This document shows, one piece after another, positions 33,940 to 45,238 of a stretch of 64,000 nt of DNA (within the stretch, counting starts at the first letter, position 1; each line of letters opens with the position of its first letter). Source of the DNA: Amaranthus tricolor (Eukaryota; Streptophyta; Magnoliopsida; Caryophyllales; Amaranthaceae). The notes below the pieces were generated by a model that searched no databases, had not been told where the DNA came from, and was given only the letters and a program-made list of their open reading frames with translations. The stretch covers positions 19,773,319 through 19,837,318 of the forward strand of contig NC_080059.1 in assembly GCF_026212465.1 (NCBI RefSeq). The letters are read 5' to 3'. Both the position numbers and the translations under genes were made by a program.

Positions 33940-35340
33940 TCAAAATTTATCAAGTAGTCATCCAAAGACATATTCTCCACCTATGTAAAGAATACACACT
34001 CAGGTACCAATGGATAGCAACAATTACGATGAACATGATGTCTCCAAATGCATATGTAACCACCTTCATGAATTAGTTAAGGGCAGTAATTAGTTTATAC
34101 ATACAAATTTTAGAAAAAGGATGATAAAGAAAGCCTCTGGAGATCCATGGGTCTCTAGCAGTTCATCATCTCATCCATTTATCTATCATTTGCTCATGTG
34201 AGAGCTTTCGATGGTACATGAGGTAAAATAAGGCCAATTAGGACTATTTATGGGTCACCAATGGAACGAGAATTTCTAAAAAACTAAGGGGAATTGAAGC
34301 CTAGCTCCTTCTATAAGGAGCTAAATCATAAAGCCATCAGAGCCACAAACGGCATTAAGACGAGGATGGCATCAGTCAAACATCAAACCAAGTTCTATCT
34401 TACCACATTCCAAACAATTTCTGCAACTTGTGTCACCATTAATATAATCGGCATAATTTCTTGTTGGGTAAATTGCCAAGCATGAATAGTTAATTCTCTT
34501 TCTTTTTTGTCCAAACTGTAACAATATATTGTAATTCATGATACAAACATTCATAAAATCTAAAATTTACACAAATTTCTATCAAATAACCAACCAAACT
34601 CCTTTCTACCCTAAAAGGCTATAATGTTGCGAAGTTCAATCCTTTATCCACACAAAATACTAAAATCAAACCAATATTCACAATAATTCCACCCATAAAA
34701 ATCCAATCAAATCCCAAAAAAAGAAAACCATCATCAAAGATCCTATTAATGTTAAACATAATAGACAACTATAATATTAGTTTTCCTCTCTATGACCCAC
34801 ATATTGAGAAATGCTAAGCCATAATCTTTAGGGCATTTTATCAAACACTTTGAGGGCATACAACTTAAACCAACATATAGAATCATTTGGACTGACTGAT
34901 TGAATGAACAAACGAGCAACTGAAATACAAAACGAAGGAATGTGTTCACGCAGAAATACAAAAAGAATGCGCGTGGCTCATGAAATGCAGAATGTGATTT
35001 GAAATTGTTCAGAAATACAAAATAAGAACCTTCAGTTCAATGGGCAATACAAACGAATGAAATAGACATTTGGAATATAAAGCTATTTGTTGAATGAAAT
35101 ACAAACGAATGAAATACAAAACAAACCATACCGTGGCAGCTGGAAGGAATTAAGCAGCTTGAACCTAATTTCACTACAAAAAAATGAAATACAAAATTGT
35201 TGAAGGAGGAAGGAAATGGCCGCACATTCGTGGCTGAACAAAATTGTTGAAGCAGCTTCAGTTTAATGGGCAGTACAAACAAATGAAATACAAAGGCGGC
35301 AAACCATACAAATGGAAGCAGTTGAACAAGAAAAGGCGCT
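33940..35340. other. CACTA interior without recognised gene
   Basis: A perfect hairpin lies at 34302-34323 (TAGCTCCTT/AAGGAGCTA). An imperfect direct duplication occurs at about 35031-35165 and 35262-35365 (GGGCAATACAAACGAATGAA against GGGCAGTACAAACAAATGAA, both ending AACCTAATTTCACT). A - strand stretch ending in WNV|GTAAGA near 34400 could be a further exon, but I do not recognise it. Confidence 0.4.
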
Positions 35341-35614
35341 TAACCTAATTTCACTTTAGTGGCTGAACAAAATTAAAAATAGATGCTTCATATTTGTATC
35401 GGGTATGTGACAAACGATACAAATAATTGATTGTTTGTATCGTGTGTTTAAACAAATAATACAATAAGTATTATTTGTATCGTTTGTTTAATCCAAAGAT
35501 ACAAAAAACATTATTTGTATCTTATATTTTAATAAAAGATACAAATAGAGGTTAATAATGAGACCTTTTTACTAGTGTCAATAACTCAACATAAACTTAA
35601 ACTCATATATAAAG

Positions 35615-35833
35615 TGAAGAGAAAGAATTGAAGAATCTAATTTCTTTGTTATTGCATTTTCATCTGGAAACGTTTATTATACAATCTAATTTTGAGATTT
35701 GAGAAAGAATTTCTTGATCTGGAATTTGATCCCCTGAAACTCTTTTTATACAAGCAAAAAACAGTATCCATATATAAGAGCCTAGAAGAAATATTTGAGC
35801 CAGCATCTAAAGAAATATTCTATATTCCTATCA
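35615..35833 (-). repeat. 3' LTR of the copia element
   Basis: 219 bp, TG...CA. It differs from the other LTR at three bases: G/C in TTTGTTATTG, G/A in ATTTGATCCC and C/T in GTATCCATAT. Confidence 0.95.
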
Positions 35834-35839
35834 CTCCCC

Positions 35840-38800
35840 TCAAGTTGGAGCGTATGGATTAAAAATGCCCAACTTGTCTAGGAGAAAAGTAAACTGCTGT
35901 TTTCCAAGAGGTTTAGTAAAGATATCTGCCAGCTGAGTATGAGTGGGAACATATGAGGGATGAATTAAACCACTTGTAATAGCATCACGAACAAAGTGAC
36001 AATCTACTTCAATGTGTTTTGTACGCTCATGAAAGACCGGATTTTTGGCGATGTGTAGAGCAGATTGACTGTCACAAAATAATCGAATAGCTTTAGGATG
36101 ATGCACACCCAAGCTCAGAAGCAAGCCTTTTAACCATTTTAATTCACAAGTAATGGCCGCCATTGAACGATATTCGGCTTCTGCGGAGGAACGAGAGACA
36201 ATGTTTTGTTTCTTGGTTTTCCAAGAAATAGGAGAATGACCAAGAAAAACAAGCCAACCAGTAACAGACTTGCGAGTAATAGGACAAGCTGCCCAATCAG
36301 AGTCGCACCATCCCTGTAATGAAAGGTCACTATCAGATCTTAAAAGAATACCTTGACCTGGTGTGCCTTTGAGGTAACGAACAACTCTTAATGCAGCGTC
36401 CCAATGATCAGTTCGGGGTTCTTGCATAAATTGAGACAATATATGAACTGAATATGCAATGTCAGGACGAGTGACGGCCAGATATATCAGTCTTCCTACA
36501 AGTCTTCTGAATGGCTCAGGATCAGATAGCATGTTACCAGAAGCAAGACCTAATTTATGGTTTTGTTCCATTGGAAACCCAACCGGTTTTGCTCCAAGAA
36601 GTCCTGTTTCAGAAATAATGTCTAGAGTATATTTTCTTTGACATACAAAAAGTCCTGTAGAGCTTCGAGCTACTTCAATACCAAGAAAGTACTTTAAAGG
36701 ACCTAGGTCCTTCATATGAAAGCAATGACTAAGATAAGTCTTGAATGTTTGTAAAGCACTAGAGTCATTGCCAGAGATAATTAAATCATCAACGTAGACT
36801 AACACATTTAATTGAATCCGACCTCTTGTGTAGACGAATAAAGAGTAATCGGAATAAGACTGTAAAAATCCATAGTCTTTCAAGGCGGAAACAAGTTTTG
36901 CAAACCAACGTCTAGGAGCTTGTTTAAGTCCATATAAAGACTTGCGAAGGCGACATACCTTGCTAGAAGAGGTAGACTCTAAACCTGGAGGTAACTTCAT
37001 GTAAACCTCCTCTTTAAGATCTCCATGTAAAAAAGCGTTATGAACGTCCATCTGTTGTAGCTCCCAATTTTTGGAGGTCGCAATAGCAAGAAAAGCGCGA
37101 ACGGTGACCATCTTGGCAACAGGAGCAAAGGTTTCTGTGTAGTCAATACCTTCTTTTTGGTGATTTCCGAAAATGACAAGTCTGGATTTCAATCGTTCAA
37201 TACTACCATCAGATTTATATTTAATTCTGTAAACCCATTGACATCCAAGAGCCTTTTTTTCCAGGAGGTAAATCCTCCATTGTCCAAGTATTATTCTTTT
37301 CAAGAGCCTGAATTTCTTGTTGCATAGATTCTCTCCAACCTTTATGAGACACAGCTTCTTTAAAAGATTTAGGCTCAACACCCGAGGTGACAGCTGCAAC
37401 AAAGTTACGATAATGCAAGGTAAACTTGTCACAATTTATATAGTGTGCTATAGGATAGGGCGTACCTGAGGAACTCTGTGGAGACGAGATGTTAGAAGAT
37501 GGAGATGGACTATTAGTAATAACTGTATGAGTAACAAAATCTTTATATAATACCGAAGGCCTTTTTTGACGATAACTTTTGCCTAGAGGAGAGGATGAAG
37601 GAGATGGAGCCGGTGTAGGGACAGCAGTAGTGGACTGAGAGGTGCTTGAGAAATCTGGAGTCCTAGATGTCGAAGCAGGCCCATCAGGTAAACAATCCTC
37701 ATTATATGCAGATTTAGGCATTGTAGAAGACTGGGCTGGCCCAGTTGTATCTGGGCTGTTAGGTAAAGCGTTTGGAATAGGGATTTCAAAATCTTGCTCG
37801 TAAATGTCTTCTAGACCCAAATTTATTTCATTATTCGTAGGAGCAACAGTTTATGGTATTATATTCGAAGAACTTGAGTCAAGATAAGGAAACGTGTCTT
37901 CAAAAAACTTTACATCTCGGGAAACAAAAAATTTGTGAGAGTCAAGATCAAACAAGTGCCACCCCTTTTTACCAAAAGGATAACCCACAAAAATGCAACT
38001 TTTCTACTACGACTAGCAAATTTGTCGCCCTGTGTTTGTTGGTTGTGGGCAAAACAAAGACAACCAAATGTACGTATAAGATTGTAGGAGGGTTGAGTGC
38101 CATAAAGCAGTTCATAGGGTGTTTTATTTTGCAGAAAAGGTGATGGGGTGCGATTAATAAGATGCACAGCAGCCAATACACATTCTCCCCAAAAATAAAT
38201 AGGAAGATGCGCTTGAAACCGCAAAGCCCGACCTACATTTAAGATATGTTTGTGTTTCCGTTCAACTCGCCCATTTTGTTGAGGTATCCCAACACAAGAA
38301 GTTTGAAATATAATACCATTTGCAACAAAATAATCATGTAAACAATTAAATTCAGTGCCGTTGTCACTTTGAACAATTTTGATTGTTTGGGAAAATTGAC
38401 GATCAACCATGGAAACAAAACGCATAAACATATGAAACACCTCAGTTTTATCAACAAGCAAATAAACCCAAACAGCACGAAAGTAATCATCTACAATAGT
38501 CAAAAAATATCTAGCACCACAGGAAGAAGGATGTCTATATGCTCCCCACAAATCACAATGAATTTTTTCAAATATTCGACAAGCACGATTGTCACTTGAA
38601 ATAAATTTGTCCCTAGGATGTTTAGCACGAAAACAGATATCACATGCTTTATGTAAACCACCCTTACAATTAGCAACTGGTGGAAGTAATTTGACTACTT
38701 TTTCGGAAGGATGGCCCATCCTTTTGTGCCACAAATCCAAGGCAGATGAATCACGAGTAATTGAAACATGCTGTACCACAGGCGAGCTTTCAAAGTAAAA

Positions 38801-40240
38801 TAGTCCATCTCATCTAACACTCGTTCCAATCAGCTTCCTCGATTGGTCCTGTATAGTACACATAGAGGAGTTAAAGTGGACAGTGCATTGCATATCATTA
38901 ATAAGTTGTGAAACAGAGATTAGATTACAACGCAAATCGGGTACAAAAAGCACATTTTTAAGAATGATTTTATCAGTCAAGTGAATCGATCCTTCCTTAG
39001 TGGCTGTAATAGACGTTCCATTAGGAAGACCAACTGGACATTTGGAGATATGATGAACATCAAATAACCATGTATCAAGACAAGTGACATGTCTAGATGC
39101 TCCTGAGTCGACAATCCAGGATGTGTCATTGAACTTACCATTCATTCTATTATCAGAAACGGTTGTATTACCAATAAAACCTGCAAGAACTTTCCATTGA
39201 TCAGCTGTAAAAATCGAAGAGGAGTCCTTAGAGGCCAGAGTTCCTGTGGGACGCACTGCAGGAGTAGGAGTATTGGTATGAGACTTAGATGGTGGACCTC
39301 GACCTTTATTGTGAGAGGAGCTTCGACCATTGCTAGGCTTAGAACGAGTAGCCCACCATTCTGGGTAGCCTGTAATTTCAAAACAAGAAGAAATGTCATG
39401 TCCCCTCTTCTTGCAATGGGTACAAGAAAGAAGGGATTTATTCTGAATTCCTTCAACAGTTTCTTGGCTTCGTCCAGAATTGGTTTTTAAAGCAAACCCA
39501 ACAGCTTCAGGAGACTGTTCTTCGTGAACTGGGTAAGCAGAGCGAAGACGTTCTTCCTGAATAATCAATTGATAGGCACGATCAAGAGAAGGCAACGGAT
39601 CTTGAGAGAGAATGTTGCTGCGTGCTTGACGATAATAATCAGAATAAAGACCCATCAAGAATTGATGAAGTCTTGATGCATCCCGTCGTTTTTCATGCAA
39701 TTAACCAGCAGCACAATTGGAACAGCAAGTACATTTAATCAAAGGTTCATGAATATTTAATTCCTCCCATAAAGCAGAAAGTTTACCAAAATATGATGCC
39801 ACTGACATGGTTTTTGTTTGTTCACATTTGGCGAGAAATTGCTTAAGTTGTTGAATTCTTGGTCCATTTATAACAGCAAATCGAGTGTTTAATGTGTCCC
39901 ATAACTTCTTGGCATCGCGATATTTAGAGAGAGATCCTTTAATTTGAGGATCAATCGTGTTCATAATCCAAGAAATAATCATGGCATGAATGGTGTTCCA
40001 ATCGGATTGAGTGCAAGGTGAAACAGGTCCAGTAAAAGTACCATCAAGAAACCCAAATTTCCGGCGAGCTTCCAAAGCCAGTTGAATATCGCTTGCCCAT
40101 TCGTCATAGTTATCTCCCTTTAGGCGAGTCGGAGTGATATAGTTACCCGGTCGATCTTGAGGGCCGAGGAAATAAGGAGAAGAAGAATCAATTTTGAATG
40201 AGAATGATGGTGGTGGACGATTATCATCTTCAGCCGCCAT
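35840..40240 (-). pseudogene. Ty1/copia gag-pol with five disabling lesions
   Basis: Start M at 40240 (MAAEDDNRPPP). In order: gag; the zinc knuckle CTHCKKRGHDISSC (intact CCHC); protease WIVDSGASRHVT; integrase with LWHKRMGHP and CDIC.RAKH, then HCDLWGAY, QSDNGTEF and GIPQQNGRVERK; reverse transcriptase with FAPVAKMVTVRAFLA and LVYVDDLIISGN; RNase H with WCDSDWAACPITRKSVTG; and the tail LADIFTKPLG. Lesions: in-frame TAA at 39703-39701; TGA at 38812-38810; a frameshift near 37983 in the segment after the integrase core; TAA at 37853-37851; and a one-base shift in the A run at about 37260-37254. The last part (37432-35840, RT to RNase H) is open for 530 residues. The element cannot make its own full polyprotein. 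Confidence 0.93.
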
Positions 40241-40328
40241 GGATGAAGCTTTTGAGAAAGAAACAGACCTTGAAGAACAATCGATTTTCAGATTTTAGGG
40301 TTTAATCAAACCTTGGTCACTGATACCA

Positions 40329-40547
40329 TGAAGAGAAAGAATTGAAGAATCTAATTTCTTTCTTATTGCATTTTCATCTGGAAACGTTTATTATACAATC
40401 TAATTTTGAGATTTGAGAAAGAATTTCTTGATCTGGAATTTAATCCCCTGAAACTCTTTTTATACAAGCAAAAAACAGTATCTATATATAAGAGCCTAGA
40501 AGAAATATTTGAGCCAGCATCTAAAGAAATATTCTATATTCCTATCA
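40329..40547 (-). repeat. 5' LTR of the copia element
   Basis: 219 bp, directly followed on - by the primer-binding site. See the other LTR for differences. Confidence 0.95.
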
Positions 40548-40643
40548 TAAAGTAATCATTTTGACTCCAAGTAAACATAATAAAATTCTATCAATAAGGA
40601 AATTGTGCTTAACATCTAAAATTCCAAGATTCGAGTAACTTTA

Positions 40644-40655
40644 GCTCTGATACCA
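40644..40655 (-). other. Primer-binding site of a Ty3/gypsy element
   Basis: On the - strand it reads TGGTATCAGAGC, the classical sequence complementary to the initiator Met tRNA 3' end. It lies two bases after the inferred end of the LTR at 40658. It shows that this LTR once served as a 5' LTR for an element extending leftwards. Confidence 0.8.
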
Positions 40656-40657
40656 CG

Positions 40658-43271
40658 TGTAGCAGGAGCGGCACTCTCGATACATAATTAACATTAATAA
40701 TTATACTTAAGATAAATAATGCGGAAGTGTAAAACGCCGAACTGCTAAAAACCTTTTAAACTAAAATCGTTCAAAACATAAGTAAAAAAAAAATATCTTA
40801 CAATTGAGAAAATACAAAATAAGGTTTACTTAAATACGAAAAAAACATAAGTACAATATAGTCATCAAGTAAAATCATTGAAGTTAAGTCCTCGATAGAA
40901 TAATTAAAGTTGCGGCCTGGATCGAAACCTGAGCTAAATTTTCCTGCAAAATACTGTCATCCATAATACGGATGACAGCCGATTAAATCGGTCAGCGATA
41001 AAGCCGAGTACAATTTTCTCAACAAGCTTATGATGCGATAGTTAAATCATGCTTAAAAAATAATGATCAAGCACAATATAGAAGGTTATTACTCATTATT
41101 GACCTTTACTAAGCCATTAAGTTGCATTCTCAATACTTGCAGAAGTTCATTACTACTACTAAATACTTGGTAACCTTAATGCTTATTTAATAAAAATTCA
41201 ATTAAGCCTCATAACTTTACCATCATAGCACATCACAAGATCACAACAATAATGACAACTGATATATGTAAAGGTCTGGTTAGGTGAGGACCGTAGTTCT
41301 AAACACTAACTGTGGTTGGAGTCGTCACTCCTCTCAATACTGTTATGCTCGAGACTTCACAGGATGGGTTTTTCTCGGACCCCCTGTCTGACACCAAATT
41401 TTACGTGCTGGCTAACACAGACGCCGGCATTTTACATGCCGGTCCATGGTTCGACATTACCTTACTATCAGAGTCATACAATCAATATCATGCAATATCA
41501 AACAAGACTCTAAACCGAAATAGTTTACATTCTTATAAGTCAAACTGGCACTAGTCAAAATTTTGACAATTCTACCCTTTTAATAGAAACAAATTACTAG
41601 TATCTAATAAATTAATATTAATTAAATAACAAATTTTCGTAGCTATACTAAGATTGCTGAGGCTAAACTAAGTCATTATTATGTCATAAATAATCATAAA
41701 AGTCAAGAGTAATATTAATAACGTATTTTATCAAATAATCAGTAAAATAGTAAAACGGATCTATCATAACTAAAAAAAACATAATACGACAAGTTATTAA
41801 AGGTCCAAAATCTAAATGAAATGAGTTTTCGAGAAAAACAACGCTAAACATTTTAAGAAATTTGTTTGACTATTTTTACCAATAAACCGATTAAAAATTT
41901 ATCAAAACACCAAGATGATATGGAATCATTTTAAAGACATAAGTTTATTTAACTAGTAAAATTCATATATATCTATATTATCATATTAATCAAAATTTTC
42001 CATATATATGACTTTTTTTTTCGAGTGTCCCAAAAGTATTATTGTTTTGACGAAAATATCACTAAACTGAATATGACTTTAATATTACCATGTAAAGTTT
42101 AAATGACTAAAATAAAATCATGTTGATCATGCTTTTATATTATCAAGTAACCATAAATAAATATCACATAACGAGAGAGTTAAGAAAATGTGTACCATTT
42201 TCCTCCAAAGGTGGTGCTAAACCAAGTAAGAGAATAATAATAAGAAAATAAGAACTTAAAGAAATAAGCTCCAAAAGAGAAAGTCTTCAAGGCTCCAAGC
42301 TTCAAAGAAGTAGATCTTCAATTACCCAAAAGAAAATGATATCCACGCTCCAAAGCATAATACTTGACTTTTCAAAAGTTGATGATTATTGGCTTAAGAA
42401 GTGATAAGATCAAGCTCCATCTTCATTTGATTCTTCAACAAATAAAAAGGGTATAAAGTTAGTAAGATGTTAATGAAGTGAAGATATAAGAAAGAATGGT
42501 AGAAAGATTTGATGATGGGGGTGCAAGTGATCTCATGGCTAAGGAGGGGTATTTATAATGGATTTTGGGCAACTTTTTAGTTCATAAGATTGTATGAAAA
42601 AAAAGGTTAACTTGTGTAAGTGATTTAGAGTGTGTAAGTGAATGTGTAAGAGTTGGAGTGTGTAAGTGGATGTGTAAGAGTTTGGAGTGTAAAAGAAGGT
42701 TAACTTGTGTAAGGGAATGGTGATAGCTTATGTAAGTGATGAACATTATGGATTGATGTAGAAAGGATTTTGGTTCATCAAATTTTTATTCTAGTTTATA
42801 CTAGTGAAATGTTTTAGATTAATGGGAAAGTATGATTAAGGTTTGATTATGAAAATATGATAGTTTACTTAGAAAATTTTGGTTAAAACTATACTTAAAG
42901 TTAATAAGAAAAATATAGTTAATTTTTAGGTATAAAATAATTAAATCAAAGTTGTGAGGTTAAAATGATAAGTAGTAAAGTTAGTTTAAGGAAACGAAAT
43001 TGAAATGTAACGTTTTAATAAAACCGTAAATATAATATTAAAATTTTACTTTTCGTAGTATAAAATAATAAAATAATATTTTAGTGCTTATAAAGAAATT
43101 TAAGAATATATATATATTTTTAAGTTTAATATTTGGAAGAATTACAAAATCAGAATAAGGTTTAGGAATTAAAGGTGATTTGAATTAGATAACCAAAGGA
43201 TTAGGAATTCGAAACAAAATTTCGGAATAATTAATCGGAAGATTAAGATTAAGAAATTTGAGTCTGTTACA
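40658..43271 (-). repeat. Ty3/gypsy LTR, 2.6 kb, - orientation
   Basis: On - it starts TGTAACAG (43271) and ends CTGCTACA (40658). A polypurine tract lies before its start and a primer-binding site after its end. Its inner part (41256-41510) is closely related to 43785-44010, and its start (43096-43271) is repeated at 43604-43784, confirming a repeat family. The frames at 41312-41554 are noise. Confidence 0.75.
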
Positions 43272-43288
43272 ACTCTTTCCCCCTTTAG
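43272..43288 (-). other. Polypurine tract of the gypsy element
   Basis: On - it reads CTAAAGGGGGAAAGAGT directly before the TGTAACAG start of the LTR. Confidence 0.8.
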
Positions 43289-43305
43289 ATAGTTTCTTCC
43301 CGAAA

Positions 43306-43599
43306 CTAGTACTTACCAAAAAGGTTAGGATAACGCTCTTTCATGTCGACCTCTTTTTCCCAAGTCGCCTCTTCAACCCCGTGATTTGACCACAAAACCT
43401 TGACCAATGGAATCCTCGAATTTCTCAACTCTTTTACTCGGGTATCTAAGATCCTGATTGGTCGTTCCTCATACACCAAAGACTCCTCAATCAAAAGCGG
43501 CTCGTGAGCTAGAACATGAGACGGATCATGAACATACTTCCTCAACTGTGAAACATGGAACACATTATGAACTTTTGCTAAACTTGGAGGTAAAGCCAA
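43306..43599 (-). pseudogene. Ty3/gypsy pol C-terminus (end of integrase)
   Basis: 97 residues from MALPPSLAKVHNVFHVSQL through KYVHDPSHVL and RILDTRVKELRNSRIPLVKV to WSNHGVEEATWEKE. This is the typical C-terminal tail of plant gypsy integrases (LP.L..VH.VFHVS.L, then W......EATWE). The reading is open and stops 17 bp before the polypurine tract. The rest of pol and gag is deleted: homology ends at about 43603, where an LTR start fragment is joined. Confidence 0.9.
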
Positions 43600-43603
43600 C
43601 TCA

Positions 43604-43784
43604 TAAGAAATTTAAGAATATATATATATTTTTAAGTTTAATATTTGGAAGAAATTACAAAATCGGAATAAGGTTTAAGAATTAAAGGTGATTTGAATTA
43701 GATAACCAAAGGATTAGGAATTCGAAACAAAATTTCGGAATAATTAATCGGAAGATTAAGATTAAGAAATTTGAGCCTGTTACA
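43604..43784 (-). repeat. Gypsy LTR start fragment
   Basis: Nearly identical to 43096-43271 and ending in the same CTGTTACA (start of the LTR on -). It is the remainder of the other LTR of the same element after a large deletion took the rest of that LTR and most of the coding region. Confidence 0.8.
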
Positions 43785-45238
43785 CCTGATATATGCAAGG
43801 GTCTGGCTAGATTAGGGCCGAAGCCCTTCATCTAACTGTGGTGGGAGTCGTCACCCCTCCAATACAATTATGCTCAAGTTTCTACAGGATAGGTAGCTAA
43901 CCCCCTGTCTTACACCGCATTTTACGTGCCGGCTAACACGGCGCTGGGATTTTACATGTCGGTCCATGGTTCGACATTACCTTACCATCAGGGTCATTCA
44001 ATCAAATACACAGATAATTTCACGCAAGCACATCACGTTTTTTTACTACTACAAGTTGACTTTGACTTTGACCAACTTAGATGTTAACTTCGTTATTTAA
44101 TAATATTCTACCTTTAAGCCCTTCTAAGTTCACTACTAAAGTTTTACTCATTAAACTTTATTTTTAATAGTTCATTTGTTAAATAAATTTACCCTAATAA
44201 CTTAATATTCTATTAATAGTCTTTAGATTAATATTTTTCACAAGTAGCTACTAAATTTTATATCTCTTGAAATAAGTTTCAATAATCAACATTTCTAACT
44301 AAAATTTTTTTTTTATTCTTTTCACAAATACAAATATTCTAATTATAAATCAAGTAAAACTATATTCTATGGATAAATTTTCAAAATTCAACAAACTCAC
44401 CAAAAATCAATATTTCAAGTTGAAAGACAAGTAAACTTATTAAGCTTTCAAAAATCAATATTCTAATTATAAAACAAATAGAACTTTTTATTTTACGAAA
44501 TCAATATTTCTAGTTATAAAACAAATAACACTTTATAAGTTCACAAAAATCAATATTTCTAGTTCTAAAACAAGTAAAACTTATATATTCTCACAAATCA
44601 ATAATTCTTGTTATAAAACAAGTAAAAACTTTATTCTTTTAATATTTTCATAAAATCGAAAATTTACACATTATTTTTAAAAGGGCAAATTTATTCAAAA
44701 AAATCTTTTTTTACATCTTTTTACATAAATTTTGGTCAAATAGTGGACTAAAGAATATTTTGTAGAAACTAAATACTTAATATCACAAAAGTTACTTTTA
44801 TAATACAAAAAACTCATATATTCAAGAAAACACTTTATTATTTTATAACTTATAAAAAATTTCTCAAAACACATCTATTTAACTTGTTATTTTATTATTA
44901 TAAAAAATGCTTATTATAATTTAAAATAGTAAATAAAACTTTTTTTTAAATGATAGTTGCAAAATGGCCTATGATTATTTTTGGACATTTTTCACATAAA
45001 AAAAACTTAATTAATTAATCATATAAATTCTAAATTTAAAAAATCAACATAATCACTAAAAAAAAAGAAACTTTGACACAATAACAAAGAAATTTAATAT
45101 ATAATTTTAAGTATAAGCTCTAATATAAAAATAATGTATAATGACAATAAATTTAACATGTTATACTTAGTAAAAGTATGTTCGTAAAATAGCATAGAAC
45201 ATTATAAACTAGTTTAAAGGCCAACATAATAAGCATAT
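43785..45238 (-). repeat. Gypsy LTR, second copy, first part (interrupted by the Sirevirus)
   Basis: It starts within the LTR (CCTGATATATGCAAGGGTCTGG, homologous to 41256 onward) and continues to the Sirevirus insertion at 45239. It resumes at 55741. 44325-44645 holds an AT-rich imperfect tandem repeat. Confidence 0.65.
44325..44645. repeat. AT-rich imperfect tandem repeat, unit about 55-65 bp
   Basis: About five copies of CAAAAATCAATATTTCTAGTT followed by ATAAAACAAGTAAAACTTTT with variable ends, inside the gypsy LTR. Confidence 0.7.

Larger units (their letters stand above)
31581..35577 (-). mobile_element. Non-autonomous CACTA (En/Spm) element carrying host-gene exons
   Basis: It is 3997 bp. 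The right end is ACTAGTG, so on the - strand the element starts CACTAGTAAAAAGGTCTC. The left end is CACAGTAAAAAGATCC, the same with one base lost. Subterminal repeats of the type TTGTATCGTTTGTTT and ATACAAATAA lie in the outer 200-300 bp at both ends in both directions. The flanks CCG and TCA are each one change from CCA, the triplet present at that place in the 57-bp array, so a 3-bp target duplication is plausible. No transposase is seen. Inside, all on -, are a possible Ulp1-like terminal exon, a transporter exon and a methyltransferase exon (separate entries). Confidence 0.75.
35615..40547 (-). mobile_element. Complete-length Ty1/copia element with TSD TAAAG
   Basis: It is 4933 bp, flanked by TAAAG at 35610-35614 and 40548-40552. 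The LTRs (35615-35833 and 40329-40547) are 219 bp each, TGAAGAG...CTATCA, and differ at three positions by eye, about 1.4 percent. The primer-binding site on - is TGGTATCAGTGA (40328-40317). The polypurine tract on - is CCAACTTGAGGGGAG (35848-35834). It lies 37 bp beyond the CACTA element in the same host sequence. Confidence 0.95.
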
